DNA from: Candidatus Tisiphia endosymbiont of Dascillus cervinus
Lineage (GTDB): Bacteria > Pseudomonadota > Alphaproteobacteria > Rickettsiales > Rickettsiaceae
NCBI RefSeq assembly: GCF_964026405.1
Contig: NZ_OZ032146.1
Location: 1,054,001-1,118,000 of the forward strand
Length of the DNA: 64,000 nucleotides
Reading direction: 5' to 3'
Position numbers and translations under genes: made by a program. Positions 19,966 to 27,928 of the stretch are shown here, piece after piece. Numbering within the stretch: the stretch's first letter is position 1; each line of letters begins with the position of its first letter. Under the pieces are notes generated by a model. The model did no database searches. It was not told the origin of the DNA and worked only from the letters and a program-made list of their open reading frames with translations.

Positions 19966-20084
19966 GAATATGCTCTTCTGCTTTGAAGAATTGGTTCTTG
20001 CAAATACTATCGGGTAATTCACGTACTGCTTGCGTTCGTTCACCCCTTGTTTGTTGTCTCCATTCTCCAAAGCATTTGAGTATA
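19966..20084. repeat. palindromic repeat, family A
   Basis: Contains TTCTGCTTTGAAGAATTGG on the left and CCATTCTCCAAAGCATTTG then AGTATA on the right, with central CACCCCTTGTTTGTTG shared with copies at 23.7 and 62.7 kb. Confidence 0.8.
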
Positions 20085-20233
20085 CCTGATGAATTTCAAG
20101 AGTTGGTTAGGCGTACGAGTGGCGAGCGAATGGAGCGTAGTCAAACCGTTGTTTCTACGCGAAGTCCCATCGTGCCACAACGCCAACACTTGAAAGGCGA
20201 AGGGTATATACCAATCGAGCATTCGAATGTATA
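20085..20233. repeat. palindromic repeat, family A' variant
   Basis: Follows directly on the previous copy. GATGAATTTCAAGAGTTGG and GCGTACGAGTGGCGAGCG on the left are answered by AACACTTGAAAGGCG and a terminal ATTCGAATGTATA on the right. Confidence 0.65.
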
Positions 20234-20269
20234 GCTTATCTCGTGGAAGGCAATAAAAGGAGGAATGAA

Positions 20270-20578
20270 ATGATTCAACTATTAGCAATTTCTTCAAGTA
20301 TTTTAATCATTATTGAAATGCTATTGATAGTAATTTGTATTAAGTGGTTATATAGTATTAGGCTGGCATGTACCAATATTTGGCTTATGAGTCAGGATTT
20401 CTCAAATAGTTTCATTACAGCCAAAGAAGAAGTAATTTTGTTACATAAAGAATTAAAAGAGATAACCACTCTAACTAACCCGAGTTGCCAATTAATTTAT
20501 AAGAGCAGAGCTAGGTTTTATGAACATTTGAAGTTAATTTGTAACATTAAAACACTTAATAAAAACTATATTTTTTAG
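20270..20578 (+). CDS. small membrane-anchored protein of unknown function
   Basis: A 102-residue product from ATG 20270, which has a strong AGGAGG ribosome site 5-10 nt upstream. That decides against the earlier in-frame ATG at 20243. Residues 3-30 form one hydrophobic anchor (LLAISSSILIIIEMLLIVICI); the rest is polar and helical with an AKEEVILLHKELKEI stretch. I do not recognise the family. It starts a row of three small same-strand genes (20270, 20620, 21971), the last now separated by an insertion sequence, so they may have formed one operon. Confidence 0.65.
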   Translation: MIQLLAISSSILIIIEMLLIVICIKWLYSIRLACTNIWLMSQDFSNSFITAKEEVILLHKELKEITTLTNPSCQLIYKSRARFYEHLKLICNIKTLNKNYIF

Positions 20579-20619
20579 AAATATGTTTGTATTAAAAATG
20601 TTTTAGTATCGAGCCTCAC

Positions 20620-20835
20620 ATGAAACCAGCGTTAAATATAGCTTTTGCCAGTATAATTAATTGGCAACTCGGGTTAACTACCAAGAAAGAACAGCATATT
20701 TTGCACATGACCATTCATTTAGATGAAGTAGAAATGGGTGTAAAAATGTTACTTGATGAGTTTAGGAGAATTAGCATACCCAAAGAGAATAGTGCATTAC
20801 AGAAGATACTGGAAAAAACAGTCTTGCACAAATAA
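20620..20835 (+). CDS. small protein of unknown function
   Basis: A 71-residue frame beginning MKPALNIAFASIINWQLGL, with a mixed charged C-terminal half (DEVEMGVKMLLDEFRRI). It lies 41 nt after the preceding small gene in the same direction, and its stop is 15 nt before the left inverted repeat of the insertion sequence, so the IS did not interrupt its reading frame. No family recognised. Lacking a clear ribosome site, it could also be a remnant. Confidence 0.45.
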   Translation: MKPALNIAFASIINWQLGLTTKKEQHILHMTIHLDEVEMGVKMLLDEFRRISIPKENSALQKILEKTVLHK

Positions 20836-20850
20836 GATGAAGGCAATTAT

Positions 20851-21962
20851 ACAAAACTTACGCTATGTAAGGTTCTAAATAGCGTAAAGAGGGTGAACGT
20901 AACTGCTGTTGCATATAATGATCTAAAAGCCCTAACTTTATTTGATAAACCGTCTTACCTATTTTGTGTGCAGTTCTTTTTAGAAAAGCCCACACTAAAA
21001 ATGCACAACTAATGTGATTACGCTGGATGCGTTGTTTTCTGCATTGGCATCGTTCTATACCGGTAAGTTGCTTGATTTCTCTATGCATGCTCTCAATTAC
21101 CCAACGAAAGCCACACTCATCTTGTACGGCTTTAGAAGATTTTTGAGTTTTGTTATTGGTAACAATATAATCAACTCTGTTGGTAGAAACAGTAAGTTTA
21201 AACAAATTAACATGCTTATCTTTTGCAAAGCCCTTTATATGAATCTCCACTCCGCTCTTAATTTCCTCATCTGAAAACGTTAACTTGCTAACAGCTTTAT
21301 AAGGCTTAGAAGAGGAAGTTTTAGTAACGTTTCTATTTGCTTTAATAGGAGCATAATAATATTTACCCAAGGAATCAACATGTTGCATAATTTTATGCGT
21401 AGCATACCATGTGTCAAAAAGCACAGTTTGAAAAGGAATCTTTTTGCTATACACAGCATTATTTAACATATTTAATAGGTGTTCTACTTTTGTCGCTCCA
21501 TCATGTTCGGGCGAAAAAATTCGGTAATCTATTACCCAAAACTTATTAATATCCGGATTATAATATACCAAACTTACTACTCCTATACCAGTAGTAATAC
21601 CACCTGTAGCCCCACTGTACTGTGATCTAGCAATTTCTATTTTCTTGGTATTTCTTTTATTTAACACCGTATCATCAAATATTGTATATCCGTTAGGCGA
21701 TAAAATAACATCATCCTTAATATGTTCCCATAACAAAGAAGGTGTATATTTTTCATTTTTTAAAAATCTATTAATAACATCATGGCTACATTTTTTGGCA
21801 TGTTCAGCATAGTAGGTCAAACTATAATTCTTTTGACTCACTATTAGAAATTGACAGTAATCTGTCCTATTAACTGGTATTGCTTGCAATTTTATCCTCT
21901 TGGCATTTGTAAATTATACTCAACATAATGTACCATTTTTTTTCTCATAGCGTAAGTTTTGT
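20851..21962. mobile_element. intact insertion sequence with 17-bp terminal inverted repeats
   Basis: Left end ACAAAACTTACGCTATG (20851-20867) is the exact inverse of CATAGCGTAAGTTTTGT (21946-21962). The pairing extends through a TATA on each side, so a 4-bp TATA target duplication cannot be told from longer repeats. The single transposase fills the interior. It separates two small genes. Confidence 0.88.
20858..21889 (-). CDS. DDE transposase, IS4/IS701-like
   Basis: A 343-residue transposase, apparently complete. The catalytic DDE triad is suggested by IFDDTVLNKRN near residue 72, LFDTWYATHKIM near 165 and the ESMHREIKQLTGIERCQCRK region near 270, a YREK-like E motif. This pattern and the conserved SGATGGITTGIGVV segment fit the IS701 group of the IS4 superfamily, which moves by cut and paste. 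Start ATG 21889 lies 57 nt inside the right inverted repeat. No frameshift is seen, so the element may be active. Confidence 0.85.
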   Translation of the reverse strand: MQAIPVNRTDYCQFLIVSQKNYSLTYYAEHAKKCSHDVINRFLKNEKYTPSLLWEHIKDDVILSPNGYTIFDDTVLNKRNTKKIEIARSQYSGATGGITTGIGVVSLVYYNPDINKFWVIDYRIFSPEHDGATKVEHLLNMLNNAVYSKKIPFQTVLFDTWYATHKIMQHVDSLGKYYYAPIKANRNVTKTSSSKPYKAVSKLTFSDEEIKSGVEIHIKGFAKDKHVNLFKLTVSTNRVDYIVTNNKTQKSSKAVQDECGFRWVIESMHREIKQLTGIERCQCRKQRIQRNHISCAFLVWAFLKRTAHKIGKTVYQIKLGLLDHYMQQQLRSPSLRYLEPYIA

Positions 21963-21970
21963 ATATTAAG

Positions 21971-22270
21971 ATGCAGATTACAGCAAATTATCTATATCAA
22001 ACTGAATCAGAAACTTTGAAGAGATATCAACAAAGGTTAGAAGATTTAGTACTAATACTTAACAATGAAAAAGAGAGATTACATCATAGCATTGATGGTA
22101 TAGATAAAGATAGTATAGAAAAACACATTAAATTTTTACAAGATGAAATAGATGAGTTTGATGCAAAATTGGGTGAAGTAATAGGTGGATTAGTAGAACT
22201 AGAAGATAAGGTAAAGATATTAGAGACTGTACCTTTATTGATAACTACCCTAATTCAGGATAAGAATTAG
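21971..22270 (+). CDS. small coiled-coil protein of unknown function
   Basis: A 99-residue, highly charged helical protein (YQQRLEDLVLILNNEKERL, KHIKFLQDEIDEFDAKLGEV) that should form a coiled coil. The frame can be extended to a TTG at 21959, but that codon lies in the IS end, so ATG 21971 is the natural start. Its last codons and its stop (DKN then TAG) lie in the hairpin at 22251-22289. It is likely the third member of the small-gene row cut by the IS. Family not recognised. Confidence 0.6.
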   Translation: MQITANYLYQTESETLKRYQQRLEDLVLILNNEKERLHHSIDGIDKDSIEKHIKFLQDEIDEFDAKLGEVIGGLVELEDKVKILETVPLLITTLIQDKN

Positions 22271-22289
22271 TTAATTCTTATCCCGAATT
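22251..22289. repeat. solo hairpin 5 of the five-hairpin element
   Basis: AATTCAGGATAAGAATT and AATTCTTATCCCGAATT pair almost fully around a short loop, and match hairpin 5 at 48.06 and 53.35 kb. It carries the stop codon of the preceding gene and may also end its transcript. Confidence 0.75.
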
Positions 22290-22301
22290 CGCATGTAACT
22301 A

Positions 22302-22530
22302 GTATACTCGAATGATTTGAAGAACGGGAACAACAACAGACACGGGGTGATTGAACGGGGTATACTTTTCTGCTTTGAAGAATTGTTTTTTGAAAATATC
22401 AGGAACTCGCGTACTCATGTACTAAATGTACACCTAGTTCGCTTGCCTATTATACTCGATGAAAATCAAGAATTGCGTCGTCATTATCCAAGATCTGCGG
22501 TGTGCACATACTGTATGTCACACTGACTGA
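22302..22530. repeat. cluster of family A and A' palindromic repeats
   Basis: An A half copy (ACTCGAATGATTTGAAGAA) runs into a near complete A copy (TTCTGCTTTGAAGAATTG ... AACTCGCGTACTC) and then an A' copy (GATGAAAATCAAGAATTGCG ... GTGTGCACATACTG). The open frame across it (22317-22526) is repeat sequence, not a gene. Confidence 0.75.
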
Positions 22531-22539
22531 ACAAAAAGG

Positions 22540-22749
22540 TTAGGTTGGTTGTACAAAGTGTAACTTAAACAATTTTATGATTAAGAAATCAAAAAATTGC
22601 TTAGAACGACTATAAGCTTGTTTAATTGATCTTATACCTAACTGTAGTACAGAATAACTCCTACATCCTAGCATTTTCTTCATTTTTATCGGTTGCTCTT
22701 GCTCTCCAATTGCTCCTATTTTTATTGCCATTGCATAATAGAGTACCAC
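22540..22749 (-). pseudogene. possible C-terminal remnant of an IS4-type transposase
   Basis: A 69-codon frame whose middle reads MAIKIGAIGEQEQPIKMKKMLGC, followed by a basic helical tail. The pattern KxGxxxEQxxPIKxKKxxGR...G resembles the extreme C-terminus of IS4-superfamily transposases, but the catalytic core is absent. The sequence further upstream (22750-22830) has no continuous partner frame. It is flanked on both sides by repeats, in keeping with a decayed mobile element. This is a weak call. Confidence 0.35.
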
Positions 22750-22827
22750 AGATTTTTTTTGTATTCAATCTAAAATACTCTATTTACTAGCTCTTTCAAC
22801 CATTCCATCTCTTTTGTCCAGTAGTGT

Positions 22828-22970
22828 GACTATATGTACGCTCCGCTCGCTCCTCGACTTGGTAATTCCCGCTACTATCATGATTTTGATTCTATCAACT
22901 CTTCATTTACGAGCAGTATATATAGGCTTCGCTCCATCGTTCTTGCTATCCAATTCTCCTGAATTGACTA
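22828..22970. repeat. palindromic repeat, family E
   Basis: On the minus strand this begins TTCAGGAGAATTGGATAGCA and continues GATGGAGCGAAGCCTATA, the same head as a segment inside addB at 35752-35862. The rest includes CGCTCGCTCC arms. Confidence 0.7.
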
Positions 22971-22974
22971 TAAA

Positions 22975-23214
22975 TTAGGACTCTACCTTTTCTATAGCAA
23001 TGGTTGAATCTGGCAGCTTAGTGATTTTTTCAATCTTTAAGCGAGCGGTTTGTAGTTTCTTTTCACAGTGATCTTTTAGTAAGACCCCTCTTTCAAAACT
23101 ATTAATTGATGAATCTAAACTTTCCTCTCCCGTATCAATTTTTTTTACAATTTCTTTTAGTTCAGCTAAGGCAGCTTCAAAGCTCATATTTTCAATAGAT
23201 TTTAAGTCTAGCAT
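22975..23214 (-). CDS. xseB: exodeoxyribonuclease VII small subunit
   Basis: A 79-residue protein with the XseB pattern: [36 protein letters not shown], then a short coiled tail. It binds XseA to form the single-strand-specific exonuclease VII used in repair. The start ATG 23214 has GAGG about 8-11 nt upstream and overlaps the end of the preceding gene remnant. The large subunit xseA is 15 kb away (38259) on the other strand. Confidence 0.92.
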   Translation of the reverse strand: MLDLKSIENMSFEAALAELKEIVKKIDTGEESLDSSINSFERGVLLKDHCEKKLQTARLKIEKITKLPDSTIAIEKVES

Positions 23215-23376
23215 AATAATTTACCTCTTTCAAATTTACTTATGCTGCGAAGTATGTCCTCAGCCTTGCCTAATTGTGCAGCATAAGTACCCTTAAGTAT
23301 TTTTATCGTATTTCCAAAATGAATGGCTGCTTCGTCTACTATTAAATTTTTAACCCATGTGTTAAAGGCTGGATAC
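23211..23376 (-). pseudogene. 3' remnant of an unidentified gene coupled to xseB
   Basis: The minus strand upstream of xseB is coding-like: NTWVKNLIVDEAAIHFGN then TIKILKGTYAAQLGKAED and [15 protein letters not shown], ending TAG across the xseB start codon. Across the MITE at 23377-23565 the frame can be joined to NHSNFGYPT at 23576-23605, where a family A repeat removes everything further upstream. So the gene was truncated and then interrupted. I do not recognise the protein; the overlap suggests it was co-translated with xseB. Confidence 0.5.
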
Positions 23377-23565
23377 CACAACTGTTGAAAGTTAAGAAAT
23401 CGTCTATTAGCGAAGCACCGTTAGGCACTGTGGCAATCTTCATGGTAGTCAAGACTCCTTTACAAGATTGCACGTCGCCGCTTGCAGCGATTCCCTCGCA
23501 ATGACGGTTTAAGTCTTACAACAGCACTTCGCTAATAGACGATTTCTTAACTTTCAACAGTTGTG
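23377..23565. mobile_element. MITE-like element with 39-bp inverted repeats and a 9-bp direct repeat
   Basis: Both ends carry the same inverted repeat (CACAACTGTTGAAAGTT... at 23377-23415, complement at 23527-23565). Directly outside lie GGCTGGATAC (23367-23376) and GGTTGGATAC (23566-23575), a target-duplication-like pair with one mismatch. The interior has family B sequence (CTCGCAATGACGG). No transposase is inside. Confidence 0.8.
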
Positions 23566-23596
23566 GGTTGGATACCCAAAATTGCTATGATTTTTT

Positions 23597-23727
23597 ATAT
23601 ACTCTAGAATAGAAAATCAAGAATTGCGTTGTCATTATCCAAGATTTTAGCGGTACTCACGTACTTCATATACTCTGCTCACCTCTTGTTTGTTGTTCCC
23701 ATTCTCCAAATCATTTGAGTATATATA
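23597..23727. repeat. hybrid palindromic repeat (A' left arm, A right arm)
   Basis: The left part AAAATCAAGAATTGCGTTGTC matches A' copies, while the right part CATTCTCCAAATCATTTG then AGTATA matches A copies. It lies just after the desaturase stop. Confidence 0.65.
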
Positions 23728-24918
23728 TTAGTTCCTAATATACTTTCTATCTAGCTCGTTATATAGTCTATAAATTGCAATTTCTCGATCTTTAATCTTT
23801 TTACTAGCAATTTTTAGTAATCTTTCTGATGACTTTTCAGTTAATTGGATTGATGAATGTAGCTGTTCAGCAAGCTTCTTCAGTGATTCCTGAATTTCCA
23901 TAAAAGATTTTTGTAATTGAGCTTTAATAGATACAGAAGAATTATCAAGCTCATTAAGCTTTACATACACATGTTCTACCAGTTGATTAATTTTATCTTG
24001 CAGTAAATTTAATTGTTGTTTGCGTCCCTCTATTAGGTATTTACTAGTCTCATTTATCTTGGCTTGTATTCTGATTTTGGAAGTAACTTCTAAATTCCAA
24101 GCTAGTCCAAGTTTGCTCATTACGTATATTATCCATTTATGGACATCAAAATGATACCACTTAGCACCATTACGATAATCTGATGGGAAGGCATGATGGA
24201 AATTATGCCAATTTTCACCTAATAAGAACAAAGCCATCCACCAAATATCTCCTGCAGTACCTTTATAATATTGTTTACTACCAACGAAATGACATAGAGA
24301 ATTGACACAAAAAGTTGCCTGTTGTTGCAATGCTCTCCCCATACCAATAAACAGGAAACCAGCATATGCAGAATTGATAGTACCACCTATTAAGTAACCT
24401 ATTAATGCTGGAAATACAATATTCATAAATGCAGCAATTTGCCAATAATATTTTAATTGCCATCTTAGCAATTTGTTTCTACCAAGTTTAACCATAGTAA
24501 CCCGGTCAATTGACTTATAACTTCCATCAATTATCATCCATCCAATATGTGACCATAAAAACCCTAAAATTCTATTCTCAAACTTTAGTGGGCTATGCGG
24601 GTCTTGCTCTTTATCAGTATGAACATGGTGCTTGAAATGATTAGATGCCCAGGACAATACTGGTCCTTGTAAAGTGGCGGCTGACATTATAACAAGAATA
24701 AACTCCACCGCTGTATTTGTTTTAAAGGCATGATGTGACCAAAGCCTATGCAAACCAACACCAACAGTAATATTAGAACCATAATAACCGGCTATCAGCA
24801 AACCTATTTCGAATATACCTATCTTGTGGCTAATGTGATATTTTATAACCAAAAATGCAAGTAAAATTGGGTATATGATAAGCACAAAAAAAGTAAGCCA
24901 CGAAATTCTTTTTAGCAT
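23728..24918 (-). CDS. membrane fatty-acid (delta-9 type) desaturase with coiled-coil tail
   Basis: A 396-residue protein. Three histidine boxes of di-iron membrane desaturases are visible: H57RLWSH62, H94FKHH98 and HNFHH near 235, with four hydrophobic segments around them. Such enzymes introduce a double bond into a saturated acyl chain (acyl-CoA or lipid-bound). Bacterial homologues are about 280-310 residues. Here about 110 extra C-terminal residues (from near 285) form a charged coiled coil (LLQDKINQLVEHVYVKLNEL and similar). What the tail binds is unknown. It is transcribed toward xseB. Confidence 0.88.
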   Translation of the reverse strand: MLKRISWLTFFVLIIYPILLAFLVIKYHISHKIGIFEIGLLIAGYYGSNITVGVGLHRLWSHHAFKTNTAVEFILVIMSAATLQGPVLSWASNHFKHHVHTDKEQDPHSPLKFENRILGFLWSHIGWMIIDGSYKSIDRVTMVKLGRNKLLRWQLKYYWQIAAFMNIVFPALIGYLIGGTINSAYAGFLFIGMGRALQQQATFCVNSLCHFVGSKQYYKGTAGDIWWMALFLLGENWHNFHHAFPSDYRNGAKWYHFDVHKWIIYVMSKLGLAWNLEVTSKIRIQAKINETSKYLIEGRKQQLNLLQDKINQLVEHVYVKLNELDNSSVSIKAQLQKSFMEIQESLKKLAEQLHSSIQLTEKSSERLLKIASKKIKDREIAIYRLYNELDRKYIRN

Positions 24919-25009
24919 ATATCTAATCTTTAAATAAATTAAATGTCCTTAACTCCATAGTTACAATATAACATATTGCAACATATTGCAATATGGAACA
25001 TATGCAATA

Positions 25010-25462
25010 TTACATTTTACGTTTCCATAATTTGTTAAACATCCGTTGTCCGAAATAGAAACTAATAATACCGGCAAAAATAGCCTGATCGTCTATATTC
25101 CATAAAACATCAAGATATTCTACAAGGATCGCCGTACTCTGTATGGTTCTATATTGTACATATTTGATGTAGGCATACATAATAAAAAAACTATAGGCAA
25201 GGACAGGGCGAACTGACCCATTCAACGCGTCAACCCAATTAACGCCTGATTTATATGTTGAATATAAAGTATTATTTTCAGCAATGTCTTTTGAAGCATC
25301 AAGCTCTGTCAGTAGCTTTGTATGTCCTAGTTTATTGATTTCAATTTGTCGATCTAAAAGATTAAGTGCATGTTTTTTATCATTTTGATCCTTTAGAATT
25401 TTTAAAATCTTCGGAATAATTGAGCTAATAAAGCCCGTTATTGAAGCAAGTAGTGTAATCAT
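25010..25462 (-). CDS. 3TM holin-like protein, gene-transfer-agent type
   Basis: A 150-residue protein with an N-terminal hydrophobic segment (MITLLASITGFISSIIP), a charged helical linker and two C-terminal hydrophobic segments. VNWVDALNGSVRPVLAYSFF, then DDQAIFAGIISFYFGQRMF, match the GTA_holin_3TM pattern (PF11351), a holin family linked to alphaproteobacterial gene transfer agents and prophages. No other GTA or phage gene is beside it. Its role in an intracellular bacterium is open; lysis or membrane permeabilisation is the family expectation. Confidence 0.75.
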   Translation of the reverse strand: MITLLASITGFISSIIPKILKILKDQNDKKHALNLLDRQIEINKLGHTKLLTELDASKDIAENNTLYSTYKSGVNWVDALNGSVRPVLAYSFFIMYAYIKYVQYRTIQSTAILVEYLDVLWNIDDQAIFAGIISFYFGQRMFNKLWKRKM

Positions 25463-25489
25463 AAAATGCTCATTAAGTTTTAGTATAAT

Positions 25490-25633
25490 AGACCTCTTTC
25501 GAAACTCTACTTCTGCTGGTGATTTGCACGTCGATGCGGTACTCGAATCCGTAACGGAATTAGAGTACGCTGCGGTTCGAGGTGAGGCGTCTCCTTCAAA
25601 TCCCTCAGCACAAGCGAGTTTCGAAAGAGGTCT
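25490..25633. repeat. palindromic repeat, family D
   Basis: Ends AGACCTCTTTCGAAACT and AGTTTCGAAAGAGGTCT are inverted repeats of about 18 bp. Inside, CTACTTCTGCTGGTGATT on the left and TTCAAATCCCTCAGCACAAG on the right recur in the copy at 62.4 kb. Confidence 0.85.
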
Positions 25634-25786
25634 AATATAATTATAGTAAAGTTTTTCTCTGCACTAATACTCGTCATCCACTTTTTTTAAATATTTTTTT
25701 ATTAATTCTTTGAATCACATATATACGTCAAATAAGTCACAATAGATAAAAATTTGTAATTTGTTTATCAACTGTTTAAAACCTTC

Positions 25787-25815
25787 TTGACTCTATAATT
25801 ATAGTACAATATCCT
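25787..25815 (+). promoter_or_regulatory. candidate sigma-70 promoter of the mraZ cluster
   Basis: TTGACT (25787-25792), a 17-bp spacer and TATCCT (25810-25815). A TACAAT at 25805-25810 is an alternative -10. Position within 160 nt of mraZ and overlap with the repeat array next to it support the call, but the -10 is imperfect. Confidence 0.4.
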
Positions 25816-25855
25816 AAAAATTCCATATAATCCCAAATTATCCCAATTATAACCA
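25812..25855. promoter_or_regulatory. probable MraZ operator: 10-bp-phased TGG(G) boxes
   Basis: CCA (TGG on the minus strand) recurs at 25823, 25833, 25843 and 25853, exactly 10 bp apart; the middle two are TCCCA (TGGGA), and a degenerate CCT lies at 25813. MraZ binds direct TGGGN repeats spaced 5 nt apart in its own promoter in E. coli. The array is 112 nt upstream of mraZ. Confidence 0.7.
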
Positions 25856-25966
25856 AAAATTAGTTATAACTTAATTATGGGATAATATTTAAGCAATTTT
25901 GCTGTCATCTCAGTGTAGGCTGGGATCTGATACCCCATGTGGTAATTATTGAAAGGTAAAGGGTAA

Positions 25967-26425
25967 ATGAATATTTTTTTATCAAAATATATAAACAATC
26001 TTGATAAGAAAGGTCGGGTTTCGATACCTGCCAGCTATAGATTAGCTTTGTCTAGTCAGTCATTTAATGGGATTATTGCCTATCCGTCTTTTAGAAATAA
26101 GTGCATTGAAGGCTGTAGTTTGAAGAGGCTTGAGGAGCTAAGTCAAATAATCCAAACCTTAGATCCCTATTCTGAGGTGCGAGATGCTTTCGAAACGATC
26201 ATTCTTGGTGAAGCTATCCAGCTTAGTTTTGATAGTGAGGGAAGGGTGATTCTACCTAAATCTTTAATAGATCACGCTGGTATATCAGATCAAGCTTGCT
26301 TTGTAGGGAAGGGATTGGTCTTTGAAATTTGGCAGCCACAAAATTTTGAAACGTATCTTTCTTCAGCTCGGCAAATTGCTCAAGATAACCGTTTAACTCT
26401 TAAGAATATCAATAAGGATATATGA
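25967..26425 (+). CDS. mraZ: transcriptional regulator MraZ
   Basis: A 152-residue protein with two AbrB-like SpoVT halves: [14 protein letters not shown] near residue 13 and [14 protein letters not shown] near 89. MraZ represses the division and cell-wall (dcw) cluster, usually by binding repeats in its own promoter, and such repeats are present at 25812-25855. ATG 25967 has AAAGG-type sequence upstream. The gene overlaps rsmH by 4 nt, as in most bacteria. Confidence 0.93.
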   Translation: MNIFLSKYINNLDKKGRVSIPASYRLALSSQSFNGIIAYPSFRNKCIEGCSLKRLEELSQIIQTLDPYSEVRDAFETIILGEAIQLSFDSEGRVILPKSLIDHAGISDQACFVGKGLVFEIWQPQNFETYLSSARQIAQDNRLTLKNINKDI

Positions 26426-27375
26426 TACAAGAATCCGCATCATCTCATACAGCTGTTCTGTTAAATGAAGTTAAGGAAATCTTGTGTCCTAAAGATGGGG
26501 GGAATTATCTGGACTGTACTTTTGGTTTTGGTGGTTATAGTCGGATGATACTTGATTGTTGTAATTGTCAATTAGTGGCAATTGATCGTGATCCAAATGT
26601 TATAACCTACGCCAATCAATTAATAAATGATTATCCTGGTAAAGTGAGATTTATTCAGACAGGTTTTGCTGAAAGTTTTTCAAAATTAGGTTCGTTGAAA
26701 TTTGATGGGATAGTTATGGATTTAGGGGTTTCTTCTATGCAGATTGATTCTGGAGATAGGGGTTTTTCATTTACCCATGATGGTCCACTTGATATGAGGA
26801 TGAGCAGTACGGGATATAGTGCTGCAGATTTTATAAATGAGGCTGATGAACAAGAAATAGCAGATGTGATTTATAAATATGGCGATGAATCTTATTCTCG
26901 AAGAATCGCTAAAAATATTATAGAACACAGGTTATTAGAGCCTATTACCAATACAGCAAAATTTGCCCATATTGTTCGTAGTAGTATAGGTTTTAGAAAA
27001 GGTAAAATTGATTCCGCTACTAAGACTTTTCAAGCAATTCGTATTCATATCAATGATGAATTGGGGCAATTAGAAAGGTTTCTAAGTAATAGCAAGAATA
27101 TTTTAGTGCCAAATGGTCGCCTAGTAATTGTCTCATTTCATTCATTAGAAGATCGAATTGTTAAAAATTTTTTTAAAGCAAATTCTGCTAAATTAGTTGC
27201 TAGGTCTAAATATGCGGCAAAAATTCTAGCTGAAGAAAATTCTAAGGAATGGCTTAAAATTCTTACAAAAAAACCATTATGTCCATCGTCTAGGGAAGTT
27301 GCACTTAATCCAAGAGCAAGATCTGCAAAATTAAGGGCTGGACAAAAAATAGATGGTACTACATATGGTAGTTAG
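26422..27375 (+). CDS. rsmH: 16S rRNA (cytosine(1402)-N(4))-methyltransferase
   Basis: A 317-residue SAM-dependent methyltransferase that modifies C1402 at the ribosomal P site. The start [16 protein letters not shown]-binding [14 protein letters not shown] and [20 protein letters not shown], and [18 protein letters not shown] are all present, in family order and at normal length. Coupled to mraZ by a 4-nt overlap and to ftsL by an 11-nt overlap. Confidence 0.95.
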   Translation: MIQESASSHTAVLLNEVKEILCPKDGGNYLDCTFGFGGYSRMILDCCNCQLVAIDRDPNVITYANQLINDYPGKVRFIQTGFAESFSKLGSLKFDGIVMDLGVSSMQIDSGDRGFSFTHDGPLDMRMSSTGYSAADFINEADEQEIADVIYKYGDESYSRRIAKNIIEHRLLEPITNTAKFAHIVRSSIGFRKGKIDSATKTFQAIRIHINDELGQLERFLSNSKNILVPNGRLVIVSFHSLEDRIVKNFFKANSAKLVARSKYAAKILAEENSKEWLKILTKKPLCPSSREVALNPRARSAKLRAGQKIDGTTYGS

Positions 27376-27775
27376 AATATTTAGTTGTATAACTGTATGT
27401 ACTATAATTTTTTCTATTTATGGATTATTTAGAGTTAAAGATCAGGTTATTGCCTTGCATTATCAGCTTGGAGAGGTTTCAAAACAGTTGACTGGTGAGA
27501 GTGATAGAATTCACGTGTTAAAAGTCGAACAATCATACCTTACTTCTCCTGCTAGACTAAGAAAATTAGCATCACTTTATTTGCAATTAGATACTGTTAA
27601 AGTTAAGCAAATGATTAGTGATCCTTTGCTACCTGAGAGTAAGAAATATGCAAAGTCTAACGAGGTAGGTGGTTCATATTTTAGTAAAACCAATGTTAAG
27701 TGGCGTTATAAAACAATTGCTAATAATAAATACATACAAACCGTTTCAACTAGAAAATCAGAGTATATTCGATGA
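27365..27775 (+). CDS. ftsL: cell division protein FtsL-like
   Basis: A 136-residue protein from ATG 27365, inside the rsmH end. One N-terminal membrane segment (IFSCITVCTIIFSIYGLF) is followed by a coiled stretch (VIALHYQLGEVSKQL...) and the YLTSPARLRKLASLYL block common in alphaproteobacterial FtsL. FtsL forms a periplasmic complex with FtsB/FtsQ in the divisome. Family sequences are very divergent, so the call rests on topology and on position between rsmH and ftsI. An ATG at 27353 is also in frame. Confidence 0.82.
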   Translation: MVVRIFSCITVCTIIFSIYGLFRVKDQVIALHYQLGEVSKQLTGESDRIHVLKVEQSYLTSPARLRKLASLYLQLDTVKVKQMISDPLLPESKKYAKSNEVGGSYFSKTNVKWRYKTIANNKYIQTVSTRKSEYIR

Positions 27776-27794
27776 AAATCAACATTAGTATAGT

Positions 27795-27915
27795 ACTTAC
27801 ATGGCAAAAAAGATGTTATCTTGTTTCGGTGCGGAATCTGAAAAAATACCTTGAAAGACTATTCAGTATTATATATCCGCTACTTTTGCAGAATGACATA
27901 CTAGTAAGCAATTAG
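27795..27915. repeat. degenerate family C repeat between ftsL and ftsI
   Basis: Shares GGAATCTGAAAAAATA and CCTTGAAAGACTATT with family C copies, and TTGCAGAATGACAT at its end. Strongly diverged. Confidence 0.4.
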
Positions 27916-27928
27916 CAGCAGTATGTAG

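Noticed and set aside
19816-20070. 84-codon minus frame with a hydrophobic C-terminal half
   Set aside because: Its first third is a family A repeat and there is no ribosome site or recognisable domain; hydrophobic codons are expected in such AT-rich sequence.
19983-20297. Overlapping frames of 83-85 codons on both strands
   Set aside because: Both are translations of the adjacent A and A' repeats.
22317-22526. 69-codon plus frame MKNGNNNRHGVIERG...
   Set aside because: Entirely made of family A and A' palindromic repeats; the same translation recurs wherever these repeats occur.
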